Shown: one piece after another, positions 1-8,307 of the stretch
How the letters are laid out: every line of letters begins with the position of its first letter
How positions within the stretch are numbered: the stretch's first letter is position 1
Source of the DNA: Rhodococcus jostii NBRC 16295
GTDB taxonomy: Bacteria > Actinomycetota > Actinomycetes > Mycobacteriales > Mycobacteriaceae
Assembly (NCBI RefSeq): GCF_001894825.1
Contig: NZ_BCWY01000010.1
Location: 123,279-187,278 of the forward strand
Length of the DNA: 64,000 nt
Direction of reading: 5' to 3'
Position numbers and translations under genes: made by a program
Notes under the pieces: model-generated
Database searches by the model: none
Told to the model about the DNA's origin: nothing
What the model saw: only the letters and a program-made list of their open reading frames with translations

Positions 1-516
1 GCGACTCCGTCGGCGGGCGGGGTGGCCGGCGCATCACGGACGTTTCGGTGGGTTCGAACGCCAACGCCAACCCGAGCGTGCTGACCGTGGCCAGGTTGAT
101 CCACAGCACCTGCGCAGGGGTGAGGGGCAGCGTCAGTTGGAACAGGATCGCCGCGATCACCACCAGTGCTTCGCCGCCGTTGGTGGGCAACATGAACAGC
201 ACGAACTTCTTCAGGTTGTCGTAGACGCCGCGCCCTTCGCGCACCGCGGCGGCGATCGTCGCGAAATTGTCGTCGAACAGCACCATGTCCGAGGCCTCCT
301 TGGCGGCCTCGTTCCCGGTGCGGCCCATCGCGACCCCGACGTCGGCGCGGGTCAGGGCCGGGGAGTCGTTGACCCCGTCCCGGGTCATGGCGGCGACCTG
401 CCCATCTTCCTGGAGGGCTCGCACCAGTCGCAGCTTGTGTTCGGGGCAGGCGCGGGCGAAGACTTCGGTCTCGGCGACGACGCGGCGCAGCGCCGGGTGG
501 GAAACCGCCGAGTATC
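1..516 (-). pseudogene. 3' fragment of a P-type cation-transporting ATPase (truncated; runs off left edge)
   Basis: The minus strand encodes the hinge and the start of the C-terminal membrane domain of a P-type ATPase. A P-domain stretch (VFARACPEHKLRLVRALQ) is followed by MTRDGVNDSPALTRADVGVAMG, and then by VLWINLATVSTLGLAFAFEP, typical of the transmembrane part of Ca2+/cation pumps. The phosphorylation motif DKTGT and all N-terminal domains are absent: a TGA lies in frame just upstream (about 520) and there is no start codon or ribosome site. The hinge motif is normally MTGDGVND; here the Gly is replaced by Arg. The fragment therefore looks non-functional. It continues beyond base 1, so its far end cannot be judged. 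Confidence 0.75.
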
Positions 517-573
517 AGCAGACCGCGGGTGTATGGCGACCGACGCCCGACCCGAGCCGGCGGTGATACACCC

Positions 574-915
574 ATGAGGAATCGACTCGCCGATCCACGA
601 CGCCAACACGTCATCGCCACCGTCAGCCAGCTCGTGGACGGCGTCCGCTCATCAACTGGGCGCGACCCGATACCCGTTGCCGCCGTATTGGTCGCCTCGA
701 CCGCGGCGCCGCTCACCTGGCTCGTCTCGATCGATCGGGACGACCCCACCGCCGTACTACACACGAGCACGAACGGGACGGCCTCGGGCGCGGACGCTCT
801 CACCGAGTTGGCCGCGTGGGACCAGCGAGCGTGGACGTGGATCGCCGACGAATGCGCGATGTTCGGCGGACTCCATCTCCGCGCCCGCCACCCCGAACTC
901 GTCCGCCGGTACTGA
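574..915 (+). CDS. hypothetical protein, 113 aa
   Basis: A 113-codon frame begins at the ATG of MRNRLADPRRQHV. It is soluble, Trp-rich near the end (WDQRAWTWIADECAMFGG), and has no signal peptide or membrane segment. I do not recognise a family. Codon use is as GC-rich as in neighbouring genes, which supports coding. It sits between the broken ATPase and arr, facing arr tail-to-tail with a 6-nt gap. An upstream in-frame ATG at 529 exists, but it lies inside the ATPase remnant and has no ribosome site. Confidence 0.5.
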   Translation: MRNRLADPRRQHVIATVSQLVDGVRSSTGRDPIPVAAVLVASTAAPLTWLVSIDRDDPTAVLHTSTNGTASGADALTELAAWDQRAWTWIADECAMFGGLHLRARHPELVRRY

Positions 916-921
916 CCGGAT

Positions 922-1341
922 CTAGTCGTAGATAACGGCAAGTCCCCGGCGCTCGAGGTCCGCCAAGCCGTCCCGCATGGCTTGAAGCTGTTCGGGTGAA
1001 TGCCCCACCCAGTCCGTGATCTCGCCGACTATTCTCACGGGCTCCCGGGTGCGGTAGGAGAGGGTCGGATTTCCGGGAAACTTCTTGTCCGTCACGTTCG
1101 GGTCGTCCTCCAGTGCGCCTTCCGGTTCCACGATGTAGATACGAGGCCGGCCCTCTCCAGTGGCCAGCTCAGCTCCCCACACTGCGGCATCCAATGTTTG
1201 CGTCACATAGACGTTGTTCGATAGGCGTCCTTCGGCGTAGTTCGACGGGCGTCCGGGCACCAGCAATTCACCCACCGAGAGGTCCGCCTTGGTGCCGTGG
1301 AAGAGCGCACCCGACTCGTGCACTACAAAAGGTTTCGTCAC
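922..1341 (-). CDS. arr: rifampin ADP-ribosyltransferase Arr
   Basis: Arr transfers ADP-ribose from NAD+ to the C23 hydroxyl of rifamycins and so inactivates them in the cytoplasm. The 139-aa product matches the normal family length and carries the family blocks: FHGTKADLSVGELL near the N-terminus with the NAD-binding His, SNYAEGRLSNNVYVT, DAAVWGAELA, and the strongly conserved EDDPNVTDKKFPGNPTLSYR. The start is GTG at 1341 (MTKPFVV in the translated product). The gene is monocistronic and has a rifamycin-associated element about 48 bp upstream, implying induction by rifamycins. Confidence 0.95.
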   Translation of the reverse strand: MTKPFVVHESGALFHGTKADLSVGELLVPGRPSNYAEGRLSNNVYVTQTLDAAVWGAELATGEGRPRIYIVEPEGALEDDPNVTDKKFPGNPTLSYRTREPVRIVGEITDWVGHSPEQLQAMRDGLADLERRGLAVIYD

Positions 1342-1388
1342 AACAACCCCATCCGTTGTAGTTGGTTCGAAGATTGTGCAGCACGTCA

Positions 1389-1408
1389 GGGGCCTTGCCG
1401 CAAGCCCC
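1389..1408 (-). promoter_or_regulatory. rifamycin-associated element (RAE) upstream of arr
   Basis: Read on the arr strand, the sequence is GGGGCTTGCGGCAAGGCCCC, an imperfect inverted repeat. As far as I recall, it matches the consensus published for the RAE found in front of rifamycin-inactivating genes in actinobacteria. It lies about 48 bp before the arr GTG. This is known to be needed for drug-dependent induction in other species; here the function is inferred from identity and position. Confidence 0.85.
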
Positions 1409-1424
1409 TTTCTCTGTCATATAG

Positions 1425-1450
1425 TGAGAATGGGAAAGTAAGTAGGTCAA
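1425..1450 (-). promoter_or_regulatory. probable arr promoter
   Basis: On the minus strand a TTGACC box (1450-1445) is followed by an A/T-richer stretch with CACTATATG about 18-21 nt later, just before the RAE. The -35 is good; the exact -10 is uncertain (CACTAT or TATATG). The arrangement places the RAE at or just downstream of the transcription start. Confidence 0.45.
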
Positions 1451-1673
1451 GACCTGTGGGTTGGAAGATCTCAGGCGACTTCCATTCCAGTCGAATCCGA
1501 TTGATTCGGTGCTTGATTCCGGTGTGATGTCGGTAAGGCCAGACGGTGTCCAGCCTCTTGCCTGATCCCGGCCGAGGACCGAGACCGAGTGGTCGATGAC
1601 ACCCCATCAGGCGGCCCGCTCCTCGACCGGAGACCTTCTCCGGCGCCGGGTCGCCACCCACGGAGGTACACGA

Positions 1674-2198
1674 ATGACATCGCCCATGGAGTCCGTCCCC
1701 AATCTGTCCGCGCTCGCCGGGTCCTGGACCCTGGACCCTTCTCGCACCTCGATCACCCTCCACACCAAGGCGTTATGGTTGCTCCCGGTCAACGGGACTT
1801 TCCAGGCCGTCGAAGGCGCCGGAACGGTCGGCGCCGACGGATCTGTCACCGGAATGCTGGTCGTCGACGCCACCTCCGTGAACACCGAGAACACCAAACG
1901 CGACCAGCACCTGCGCTCCGCCGACTTTTTCGACGTCCAGAAGTACCCCACCATCGTCTTCACCGCACCAGAAGCACGGCCTGCCGATACGGGAGACCTA
2001 CACCTCGACGGCGATCTGACCGTTCACGGCCAGACACACCCGCTCACCATCCCCGCCCATGTCGTCGCCGCGCAGGACACCGCGACAGTCACCGCCGAAG
2101 TACACCTCGACCGCAGCAACTGGGGTCTGACCTACACGAAAAAGGGCTCCCGCCTCGCCACCCACGTCGTGATCAACGCCCATTTCATCAAATCCTGA
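1674..2198 (+). CDS. YceI-family protein
   Basis: YceI proteins form a lipocalin-like beta barrel that binds isoprenoid or other lipids. The 174-aa product shows the family pattern: WTLDPSRTSITLHTKALWLLPVNGTF at the N-terminus, a central KRDQHLRSADFFDVQKYPTIVF block, then DLTVHGQTHPLTIP and a final WGLTYTKKGSRLATHVVINAHF. There is no signal peptide, so it is probably cytoplasmic as in many actinobacterial members. The start is ATG 1674, chosen because CGGAGG precedes it by a normal distance; an earlier in-frame ATG at 1596 has none. The ligand is unknown. Confidence 0.9.
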   Translation: MTSPMESVPNLSALAGSWTLDPSRTSITLHTKALWLLPVNGTFQAVEGAGTVGADGSVTGMLVVDATSVNTENTKRDQHLRSADFFDVQKYPTIVFTAPEARPADTGDLHLDGDLTVHGQTHPLTIPAHVVAAQDTATVTAEVHLDRSNWGLTYTKKGSRLATHVVINAHFIKS

Positions 2199-2275
2199 CC
2201 AACCGGCCAGCCTGTTCGCACACCCTCCGTAGCAGGAACCTCCAGCGGCGCTTCCCATCGACGATCATTGACGGC

Positions 2276-2902
2276 GTGGAGAACACCAGCACCCATCGAG
2301 ACGACATCGTCCGAGAGTCATACTCGGCCAGATCCCAGGAGTACGCGGATCTCTTCGGCTCCGTGACTTCGACACACCCAACCGATCGCGCCCTGGTGAG
2401 CAGCTGGGCCGCCACCCTGACAGGTCCCGTGCTCGACGCCGGGTGTGGTCCGGGGCAGTGGACAGACTTCTTGGCCGCGTGCGGACCAGCCGTGAGCGGG
2501 ATTGATCTGGTTCCCGAGTTCGTCGACCGAGCTCGTACGCAGTTCCCAGACCTCACCTTCGAAGTCGGCGGTTTCGAGGCATTGGACGCCGCGACCGAAT
2601 CACTGGGTGGTGTGCTGTCCTGGTATTCGCTCATTCACCACAGTCCGCAGGACATCCAGACTCCGCTCGCCGAGTTCGCGCGCGTGATTCGGCCGGGCGG
2701 AGGATTGTTGGTCGGCTTCTTCGAAGGAGCAACCGTGGGAACGTTCGACCATGCCGTCACCACTGCCTATCGATGGCCGGTGGCTGAACTCGGCCAGAAG
2801 TTGATCACAGCCGGCTTCGAGGTGATCGAGACCCATACCCGGACGGGGCGTGGCTACCGGCCTCACGGCGCGATCACCGCGCGCCGGCAGAGCAGCCGGT
2901 GA
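2276..2902 (+). CDS. class I SAM-dependent methyltransferase
   Basis: This 208-aa protein has the class I fold signature: motif I VLDAGCGPGQW, the acidic residue after beta2 (VSGIDLVPEFVD), and LSWYSLIHH at motif IV with a late RPGGGLLVGFF. The substrate is unknown. The reading frame is open far upstream through the YceI gene, but homology starts at about the GTG at 2276 (VENTSTHRDDIV). It follows the YceI gene by 77 nt on the same strand and meets the TetR gene tail-to-tail. Confidence 0.85.
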   Translation: MENTSTHRDDIVRESYSARSQEYADLFGSVTSTHPTDRALVSSWAATLTGPVLDAGCGPGQWTDFLAACGPAVSGIDLVPEFVDRARTQFPDLTFEVGGFEALDAATESLGGVLSWYSLIHHSPQDIQTPLAEFARVIRPGGGLLVGFFEGATVGTFDHAVTTAYRWPVAELGQKLITAGFEVIETHTRTGRGYRPHGAITARRQSSR

Positions 2903-2916
2903 GGGTCCCTCCTGCA

Positions 2917-3645
2917 TCACGGAGTCGTCGTTCCTCGCGTGGAGTCGAGACGATGCAGCACGGCACGCGCCCCGTCGAGGAGCAATTCGAGGGCGTTCGG
3001 ATAGGCGCTGCGTTCGGAGAGGTCGACGAGCAGATCGGCGGTCGCCGCGATGTGTGGATGGGTTTCGGCCGGAAGCTGTGCGTAGGAGGATCGCCACAGT
3101 TGCCGGTCGGACTCGCGCACGGCGTCGGGTAGCGCGAGTTCGGCACCGTCGAGGGCCGCGAAGGCCAGCATCTGATCCACGTAGGCGCGGTAGAGCCGCA
3201 CCGCGGCGCCGTCGGGGAATCCCGCCTCGCGCAGAATTCCGAGGATCGTCTCGACTGCGGACTTTTCGGAGGTGCGGCCGCTGACTCGGCTCGCCGACAA
3301 GACCGCCGCCTGAGGATGATCCAGATATGCTGCGTGCGAACGAATTCCGAGGGAATGTAGATCGCGCCACCAGTCCCCCGTGGGTTCCCACCCGTGGAAC
3401 GACCGACCGATCAGTTCGTCGGCGATCGCCAACGTCAGGTCGTCGATGCCGTCGAAGTACCGGTAGAGGGTGCTCGGATCGGCGCCGAGCGCAACCCCGA
3501 GACGGCGGACCGACAGGCCTGCACTGCCGTGGTGGCGGAGCAACCGCAATGCCGTGTCCACGATCAACTTCTCCGAGAGCACGGCGCCCTGCTTCGTCGG
3601 CCGCCTCCTACGCCGGGCCGATTCCGAGACCATCTGCTTTGCCAT
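2917..3645 (-). CDS. TetR-family transcriptional regulator
   Basis: A 242-aa TetR/AcrR regulator. The N-terminal helix-turn-helix is clear (IVDTALRLLRHHGSAGLSVRRLGVALG, then DPSTLYRYFDGIDDL), followed by an alpha-helical ligand-binding domain. A basic leader (ARRRRRPTKQ) precedes the HTH. The start is ATG 3645, preceded by AAGGAGT. The gene is divergent from the permease-amidohydrolase pair, and a 16-bp palindrome sits in the 129-bp gap, so it very likely represses that pair and itself; the inducer is probably the permease substrate. Confidence 0.9.
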   Translation of the reverse strand: MAKQMVSESARRRRRPTKQGAVLSEKLIVDTALRLLRHHGSAGLSVRRLGVALGADPSTLYRYFDGIDDLTLAIADELIGRSFHGWEPTGDWWRDLHSLGIRSHAAYLDHPQAAVLSASRVSGRTSEKSAVETILGILREAGFPDGAAVRLYRAYVDQMLAFAALDGAELALPDAVRESDRQLWRSSYAQLPAETHPHIAATADLLVDLSERSAYPNALELLLDGARAVLHRLDSTRGTTTP

Positions 3646-3679
3646 CACCGACTCCTTCCGCTGTCGCAACCTTATGCCA

Positions 3680-3695
3680 ACACCGTTGACGGTGT
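3680..3695. promoter_or_regulatory. putative TetR operator
   Basis: A perfect palindrome, ACACCGT TG ACGGTGT (7-bp arms, 2-nt centre), lies between the divergent TetR and permease genes, 35 bp from the TetR start. Position and symmetry fit a TetR-dimer operator; binding is inferred. Confidence 0.6.
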
Positions 3696-3774
3696 AAACG
3701 GCGAAGGTGTTGCATGTCACAGGCAGCGCGCGGCAACTCGTCCCCGACATCCACCCAGCGAAAGCGACGCACAC

Positions 3775-5310
3775 ATGGCAGCACAGAACAACGGCACAGC
3801 CGGCGCACCACCGGCGGCGGGCCTCCAGAAGACCCTCGGGGTCCTGGACGGAATCGCAATCGCCGCGTCGAGTACCGCGGCGACGACCAGCATCGGCGTC
3901 GGCCTGGGAGTCATCGCAGCCGTGGTCGGACTCCAGATGCCGGTGGTGCTGCTGCTGGCGTTCGTCCCGATTCTCGGAATTGCCGGTGGATACGCTCGGC
4001 TCAATCGTGTCGAGCCCAATTGCGGAAACAGCTACGTGTGGGTGGGCCGCAGCCTCAGTCCGTGGCTGGGCTTCCTCACGGGCTGGATGGCGATCATCGC
4101 CGTCGTGGTGTTCATGGCCTACACCACCGCCATCGCCGGGTCGGCGATCCTGCAGCTCGGGGGCATGGCCGGTGTGCACAGCATCGGGGGGCTCACTCTC
4201 GACCCGGACTCGACGCTGCAGTCCACACTGGTGGGGCTGATCATCCTGGGTGCGGTCACCTTCACCGCCGTCCGAGGCGTCGCGGTCGCGGCACGGCTGC
4301 AGAAGTATCTCCTCGTCTTCGAATACGTCGTGCTGATCGGTTTCTGCGTGTACGGGCTGTTCGCCGGCAGCCAGCCGTTCTCGCTCGACTGGTTCAATCC
4401 CTTCGCGATTCCCTCGTTCGCGTTGCTCGCGCAGGGCATGGTGATCGCGGTCTTCTTCTACTGGGGTTTCGAGGCGGCGTTCAGCGTGAGCGAGGAGGTC
4501 CACGATCCTCGCGATGCCTCCCGCGCGGGTGTAATCACCGTTTTCCTGGCACTCGGCTTGTTCCTGCTCGGTGCGGTGTCCTTCCAGCGCGTCCTCACCC
4601 CGGCGGAACTGGCGGACAACGGTACCGTCGGTCTCGCGTTCCTCGGTGAGGCGCTCGCCGGCCAGCCCCTGGCGGCGCTACCGGTGGTCGCGCTGATGTT
4701 CTCTGTCGTCGCGTCACTCCAGGCAACCGTGATCCCCAGCGCCCGTGGACTGTTCGCCATGGGCCGGGACCGCACCCTCGGCTCGGTGTGGACCCGGATC
4801 CATTCCCGCTACGGAACCCCGGCGGCCGGGACGTTGCTGCTCGGCGGCATCTCCGCGGTAGTTGCGTTGCTGGCCACGGTCATTCCCAAGCTGAGCGACC
4901 TTCTCGGTGCCGGCATCAGCTCCATCGGTCTGGTCGTCGCGCTCTGGTACGGCCTTACGGCACTCGCCGCCGCGGTGCGGTTCCGGCGACTGCTGTGGGA
5001 GCATCCGTGGGAGGGGCTGCGTGCGGTGGTGTCTCCCGCGCTCAGTGCGCTGGTGCTGCTGGCACTGGGCGGCTACCTTGGCTGGATCTTCTACACCTCA
5101 GCCGATCATCTCGAATTCAGCGCAGCCAACGGCTGGTTCCAGCTGTTGTTCCCGGTGCTGATCCTGGTCTCCGGCCTGGTGGTGGCTGCGCACGCGAAAT
5201 GGGTCCGGAAGTCACCGTATTTCCTCACCGGCCGGGGAACGGACGCCGACGACGCGGACCTGCTCGACAGGCCTGCGCCCGCAGAAGTCCCCGTCACCAC
5301 CCCGTCCTGA
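3775..5310 (+). CDS. APC-superfamily amino acid/amine permease
   Basis: A 511-aa integral membrane protein of the amino acid-polyamine-organocation superfamily, with about 12 hydrophobic segments. The first helix begins GVLDGIAIAASSTAATTSIGVGLG, the usual substrate-site region, followed by GGYARLNRVEPNCGNSYVWVGRSLSPWLGFLTGW. A cytoplasmic C-terminal tail ends at residue 511. The ATG at 3775 is chosen because hydrophobic sequence and family similarity begin there. It is followed after 55 nt by an amidohydrolase, so it probably imports that enzyme's amide or N-containing substrate. Likely controlled by the divergent TetR. Confidence 0.85.
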   Translation: MAAQNNGTAGAPPAAGLQKTLGVLDGIAIAASSTAATTSIGVGLGVIAAVVGLQMPVVLLLAFVPILGIAGGYARLNRVEPNCGNSYVWVGRSLSPWLGFLTGWMAIIAVVVFMAYTTAIAGSAILQLGGMAGVHSIGGLTLDPDSTLQSTLVGLIILGAVTFTAVRGVAVAARLQKYLLVFEYVVLIGFCVYGLFAGSQPFSLDWFNPFAIPSFALLAQGMVIAVFFYWGFEAAFSVSEEVHDPRDASRAGVITVFLALGLFLLGAVSFQRVLTPAELADNGTVGLAFLGEALAGQPLAALPVVALMFSVVASLQATVIPSARGLFAMGRDRTLGSVWTRIHSRYGTPAAGTLLLGGISAVVALLATVIPKLSDLLGAGISSIGLVVALWYGLTALAAAVRFRRLLWEHPWEGLRAVVSPALSALVLLALGGYLGWIFYTSADHLEFSAANGWFQLLFPVLILVSGLVVAAHAKWVRKSPYFLTGRGTDADDADLLDRPAPAEVPVTTPS

Positions 5311-5365
5311 CCGATACGACCCGATCCACACGACGACGTCAGCACTTCCCGATAGGAGATTTTCG

Positions 5366-7021
5366 ATGTCAGCAGCACCCGCAGATCTGCTCTTCACCGG
5401 CGGATCCGTTGCCACCCTGAACCCTGCCCGCAGCCGTGCCACGACGGTCGCCGTCACCGGCGGACGGATATCGGCGGTGGGCCACGACGAGGTCCGGGAA
5501 CTGATCGGCCCTCACACCGAGGTCGTGGACCTCACCGGACGGATGCTGTTGCCCGGTTTCCAGGACGCGCACATCCATCCCGTGCTGGCCGGCCTCGAAC
5601 ACGCCCGCTGCAACCTCACGGGCACCAGCGATGCGGCCTCCACACTCGCCGCCGTCCGCACCTACGCCGACGAGCACCCCGAGTTGCCGTGGATCGTCGG
5701 GGGCGGGTGGTCGATGGAGGCGTTCGACGGGGGCACACCCACCGCGCGACTACTCGACACAGTCGTCCGTGATCGCCCGGTGTTCCTGCCCAACCGCGAC
5801 CACCACGGGGGGTGGGCGAACACCAGAGCCATGGACCTCGCCGGCATCACCCGGGACACCCCGGATCCCGTCGGCGGACGCATCGAACGCGATGCCGACG
5901 GCGAGCCGACCGGCATGTTCCAGGAGTCGGCGATGGAGCTGATCGGCTGCCACACTCCGCAGCACACCCCCGACGACCGGCTGAAGGCACTGCTCTACGC
6001 CCAGCAGTACCTGCATTCGCTCGGCATCACGGCCTGGCAGGACGCGCTCCTCGGCGACGCTTCAGGCATCGCGGACGTCTCGGACGCCTACCTGACGGCA
6101 GCGCGCGACGGATCTCTCACCGCACGGGTGGCGGGCGCCCTGTGGTGGGATCGCGATCGGGGCGCCGACCAAATTCCCGAACTGCTCCAGCGGCGCTCCC
6201 GTCTCCGAGTGGGGCGGATGCGGGCCGATACCGTGAAGATGATGCTCGACGGTGTCGCCGAGTCCCGCACGGCGGCCATGATCTCCCCGTATCTCGATGG
6301 ATGTGGTTGTCCTACTGCCCATTCCGGCACCAGTTTCGTCGACCCCGAACACCTGCGCGACTACGTCACAGAGCTCGATGCCCTCGGATTCCAAGTGCAT
6401 TTCCACGCCCTCGGCGACCGAGCGGTACGTGAGGCGCTCGACGCGGTGGATGCCGCCCGGACGACCAACGGGTTCCGCGACACCCGGCCGCACCTCGCGC
6501 ATCTGCAGGTGGTGCACCCCAGCGACATCGCGCGCTTCCGCGCTCTTGGTGTCACGGCCAACATGCAGCCGCTGTGGGCGGCGCACGAACCGCAGATGGA
6601 CGAGCTCACCATCCCGTTTCTCGGTGACGAACGCGCCCGCCGGCAGTATCCGTTCGGTTCCCTGCTGCGCGCGGGCGCCACCATGGCAGCCGGCAGCGAC
6701 TGGCCGGTCAGCAGCGCCGACCCGATCCACGGCATCCATGTCGCAGTCAACCGCGTACTGCCCGGTGACGACGGCCGGGATCACCCGGTGTTCCTGCCGG
6801 AGCAGCGCCTCGACCTCACGGCCGCGCTCACCGCGTACACCGCGGGGTCCGCGTACGTGAATCGTCTGGACGACACCGGAAGCATCGAGGTCGGTAAGCT
6901 CGCCGATCTGGTGGTCCTCGACCGGGATCCGTTCACCGTCAGCGATGACGCGATCGCCGACACTCGGGTGGCACTGACCTATGTGGGCGGGGACCGCGTC
7001 TACACGGCGCCGAATGCCTGA
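5366..7021 (+). CDS. amidohydrolase family protein (YtcJ/amidohydrolase-3 type)
   Basis: A 551-aa metal-dependent amidohydrolase. Visible features are the N-terminal beta-sandwich (LLFTGGSVATLNPARSRATTVAV), the first metal pair in GFQDAHIHP (HxH), HFHALGDRAVREALDAV, HLQVVHP, a late GSDWPVSS Asp, and the C-terminal GSIEVGKLADLVVLDRDPF typical of the fold. YtcJ-like proteins hydrolyse N-acyl or cyclic amide bonds; the substrate here is unknown. RBS ATAGGAG precedes the ATG. It is co-transcribed with the permease, suggesting uptake and hydrolysis of the same compound. Confidence 0.9.
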   Translation: MSAAPADLLFTGGSVATLNPARSRATTVAVTGGRISAVGHDEVRELIGPHTEVVDLTGRMLLPGFQDAHIHPVLAGLEHARCNLTGTSDAASTLAAVRTYADEHPELPWIVGGGWSMEAFDGGTPTARLLDTVVRDRPVFLPNRDHHGGWANTRAMDLAGITRDTPDPVGGRIERDADGEPTGMFQESAMELIGCHTPQHTPDDRLKALLYAQQYLHSLGITAWQDALLGDASGIADVSDAYLTAARDGSLTARVAGALWWDRDRGADQIPELLQRRSRLRVGRMRADTVKMMLDGVAESRTAAMISPYLDGCGCPTAHSGTSFVDPEHLRDYVTELDALGFQVHFHALGDRAVREALDAVDAARTTNGFRDTRPHLAHLQVVHPSDIARFRALGVTANMQPLWAAHEPQMDELTIPFLGDERARRQYPFGSLLRAGATMAAGSDWPVSSADPIHGIHVAVNRVLPGDDGRDHPVFLPEQRLDLTAALTAYTAGSAYVNRLDDTGSIEVGKLADLVVLDRDPFTVSDDAIADTRVALTYVGGDRVYTAPNA

Positions 7022-7041
7022 GTCGGCGGCAGTATCCGGCC

Positions 7042-7443
7042 CTACTGCGCGCCGAGGGAGTCGATCGCGGCCCGGAGCTTAATAGTGGCCTCGTCGGCGA
7101 CGCCCTGCAACGCCGGTTCGTCGGTGACCTCGACCATCAGTCGCGGGTTCATCGCGTCGACGATGATCGTGTCGTCTGCGGACGTGTCCACGCGGACCAC
7201 GACGTTGCAGGGCAGCAGCAGGCCGATCTGCCGATCCACGTTCACGGCGCGGTGCGCGAGCGGCGGGTTGCACGCGCCGAGGATGAGGTAGTCCTCCATG
7301 TCCTCACCGAGTTTCGCCTTCAGCGTCGCCTTCATGTCGATTTCGGTGAGCACGCCGAATCCTTGCGCGGACAGCGCCTGCCGAGTGCGCTCCACGGCGT
7401 CGGCGAACGTGGTGTGCAGAGTGGTCGACAGTGCGAGATTCAT
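7042..7443 (-). CDS. DUF302-domain protein
   Basis: A 133-aa protein made of a single DUF302 domain (TTFADAVERTRQALSAQGFGVLTEIDMKATLK, GACNPPLAHRAV, LLPCNVVVRVD). The biochemical role of the family is unknown; members often occur near sulfur- or metal-related genes. The start at ATG 7443 has AGGAAA upstream; an earlier ATG at 7467 would overlap that site. The gene follows the CstR-like repressor by 42 nt, making a two-gene operon. Confidence 0.85.
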   Translation of the reverse strand: MNLALSTTLHTTFADAVERTRQALSAQGFGVLTEIDMKATLKAKLGEDMEDYLILGACNPPLAHRAVNVDRQIGLLLPCNVVVRVDTSADDTIIVDAMNPRLMVEVTDEPALQGVADEATIKLRAAIDSLGAQ

Positions 7444-7485
7444 GATTGTTTCCTGACTTCGGTTCACGAGTGCGGTTGTCGCCGT

Positions 7486-8297
<812 letters not shown>

Positions 8298-8307
8298 GCG
8301 AGGCCGC

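Larger units (their letters stand above)
1342..1673. other. intergenic region between arr and yceI-like gene
   Basis: About 330 bp without a convincing gene. It contains the arr RAE and promoter (1389-1450). The remainder (1451-1660) is less GC-rich than its surroundings at first, then becomes GC-rich before the ribosome site GGAGG at 1662 of the YceI gene. Reading frames crossing it have no family match and no ribosome site. Confidence 0.6.

Noticed and set aside
1589..2275. Methyltransferase starting at 1589
   Set aside because: The frame is open through the YceI gene, but methyltransferase similarity starts only near GTG 2276, and the upstream part is an out-of-phase translation of YceI.
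3646..4503. N-terminal extension of the TetR regulator over the permease
   Set aside because: The additional residues are antisense permease sequence; ATG 3645 has AAGGAGT and matches the family start.
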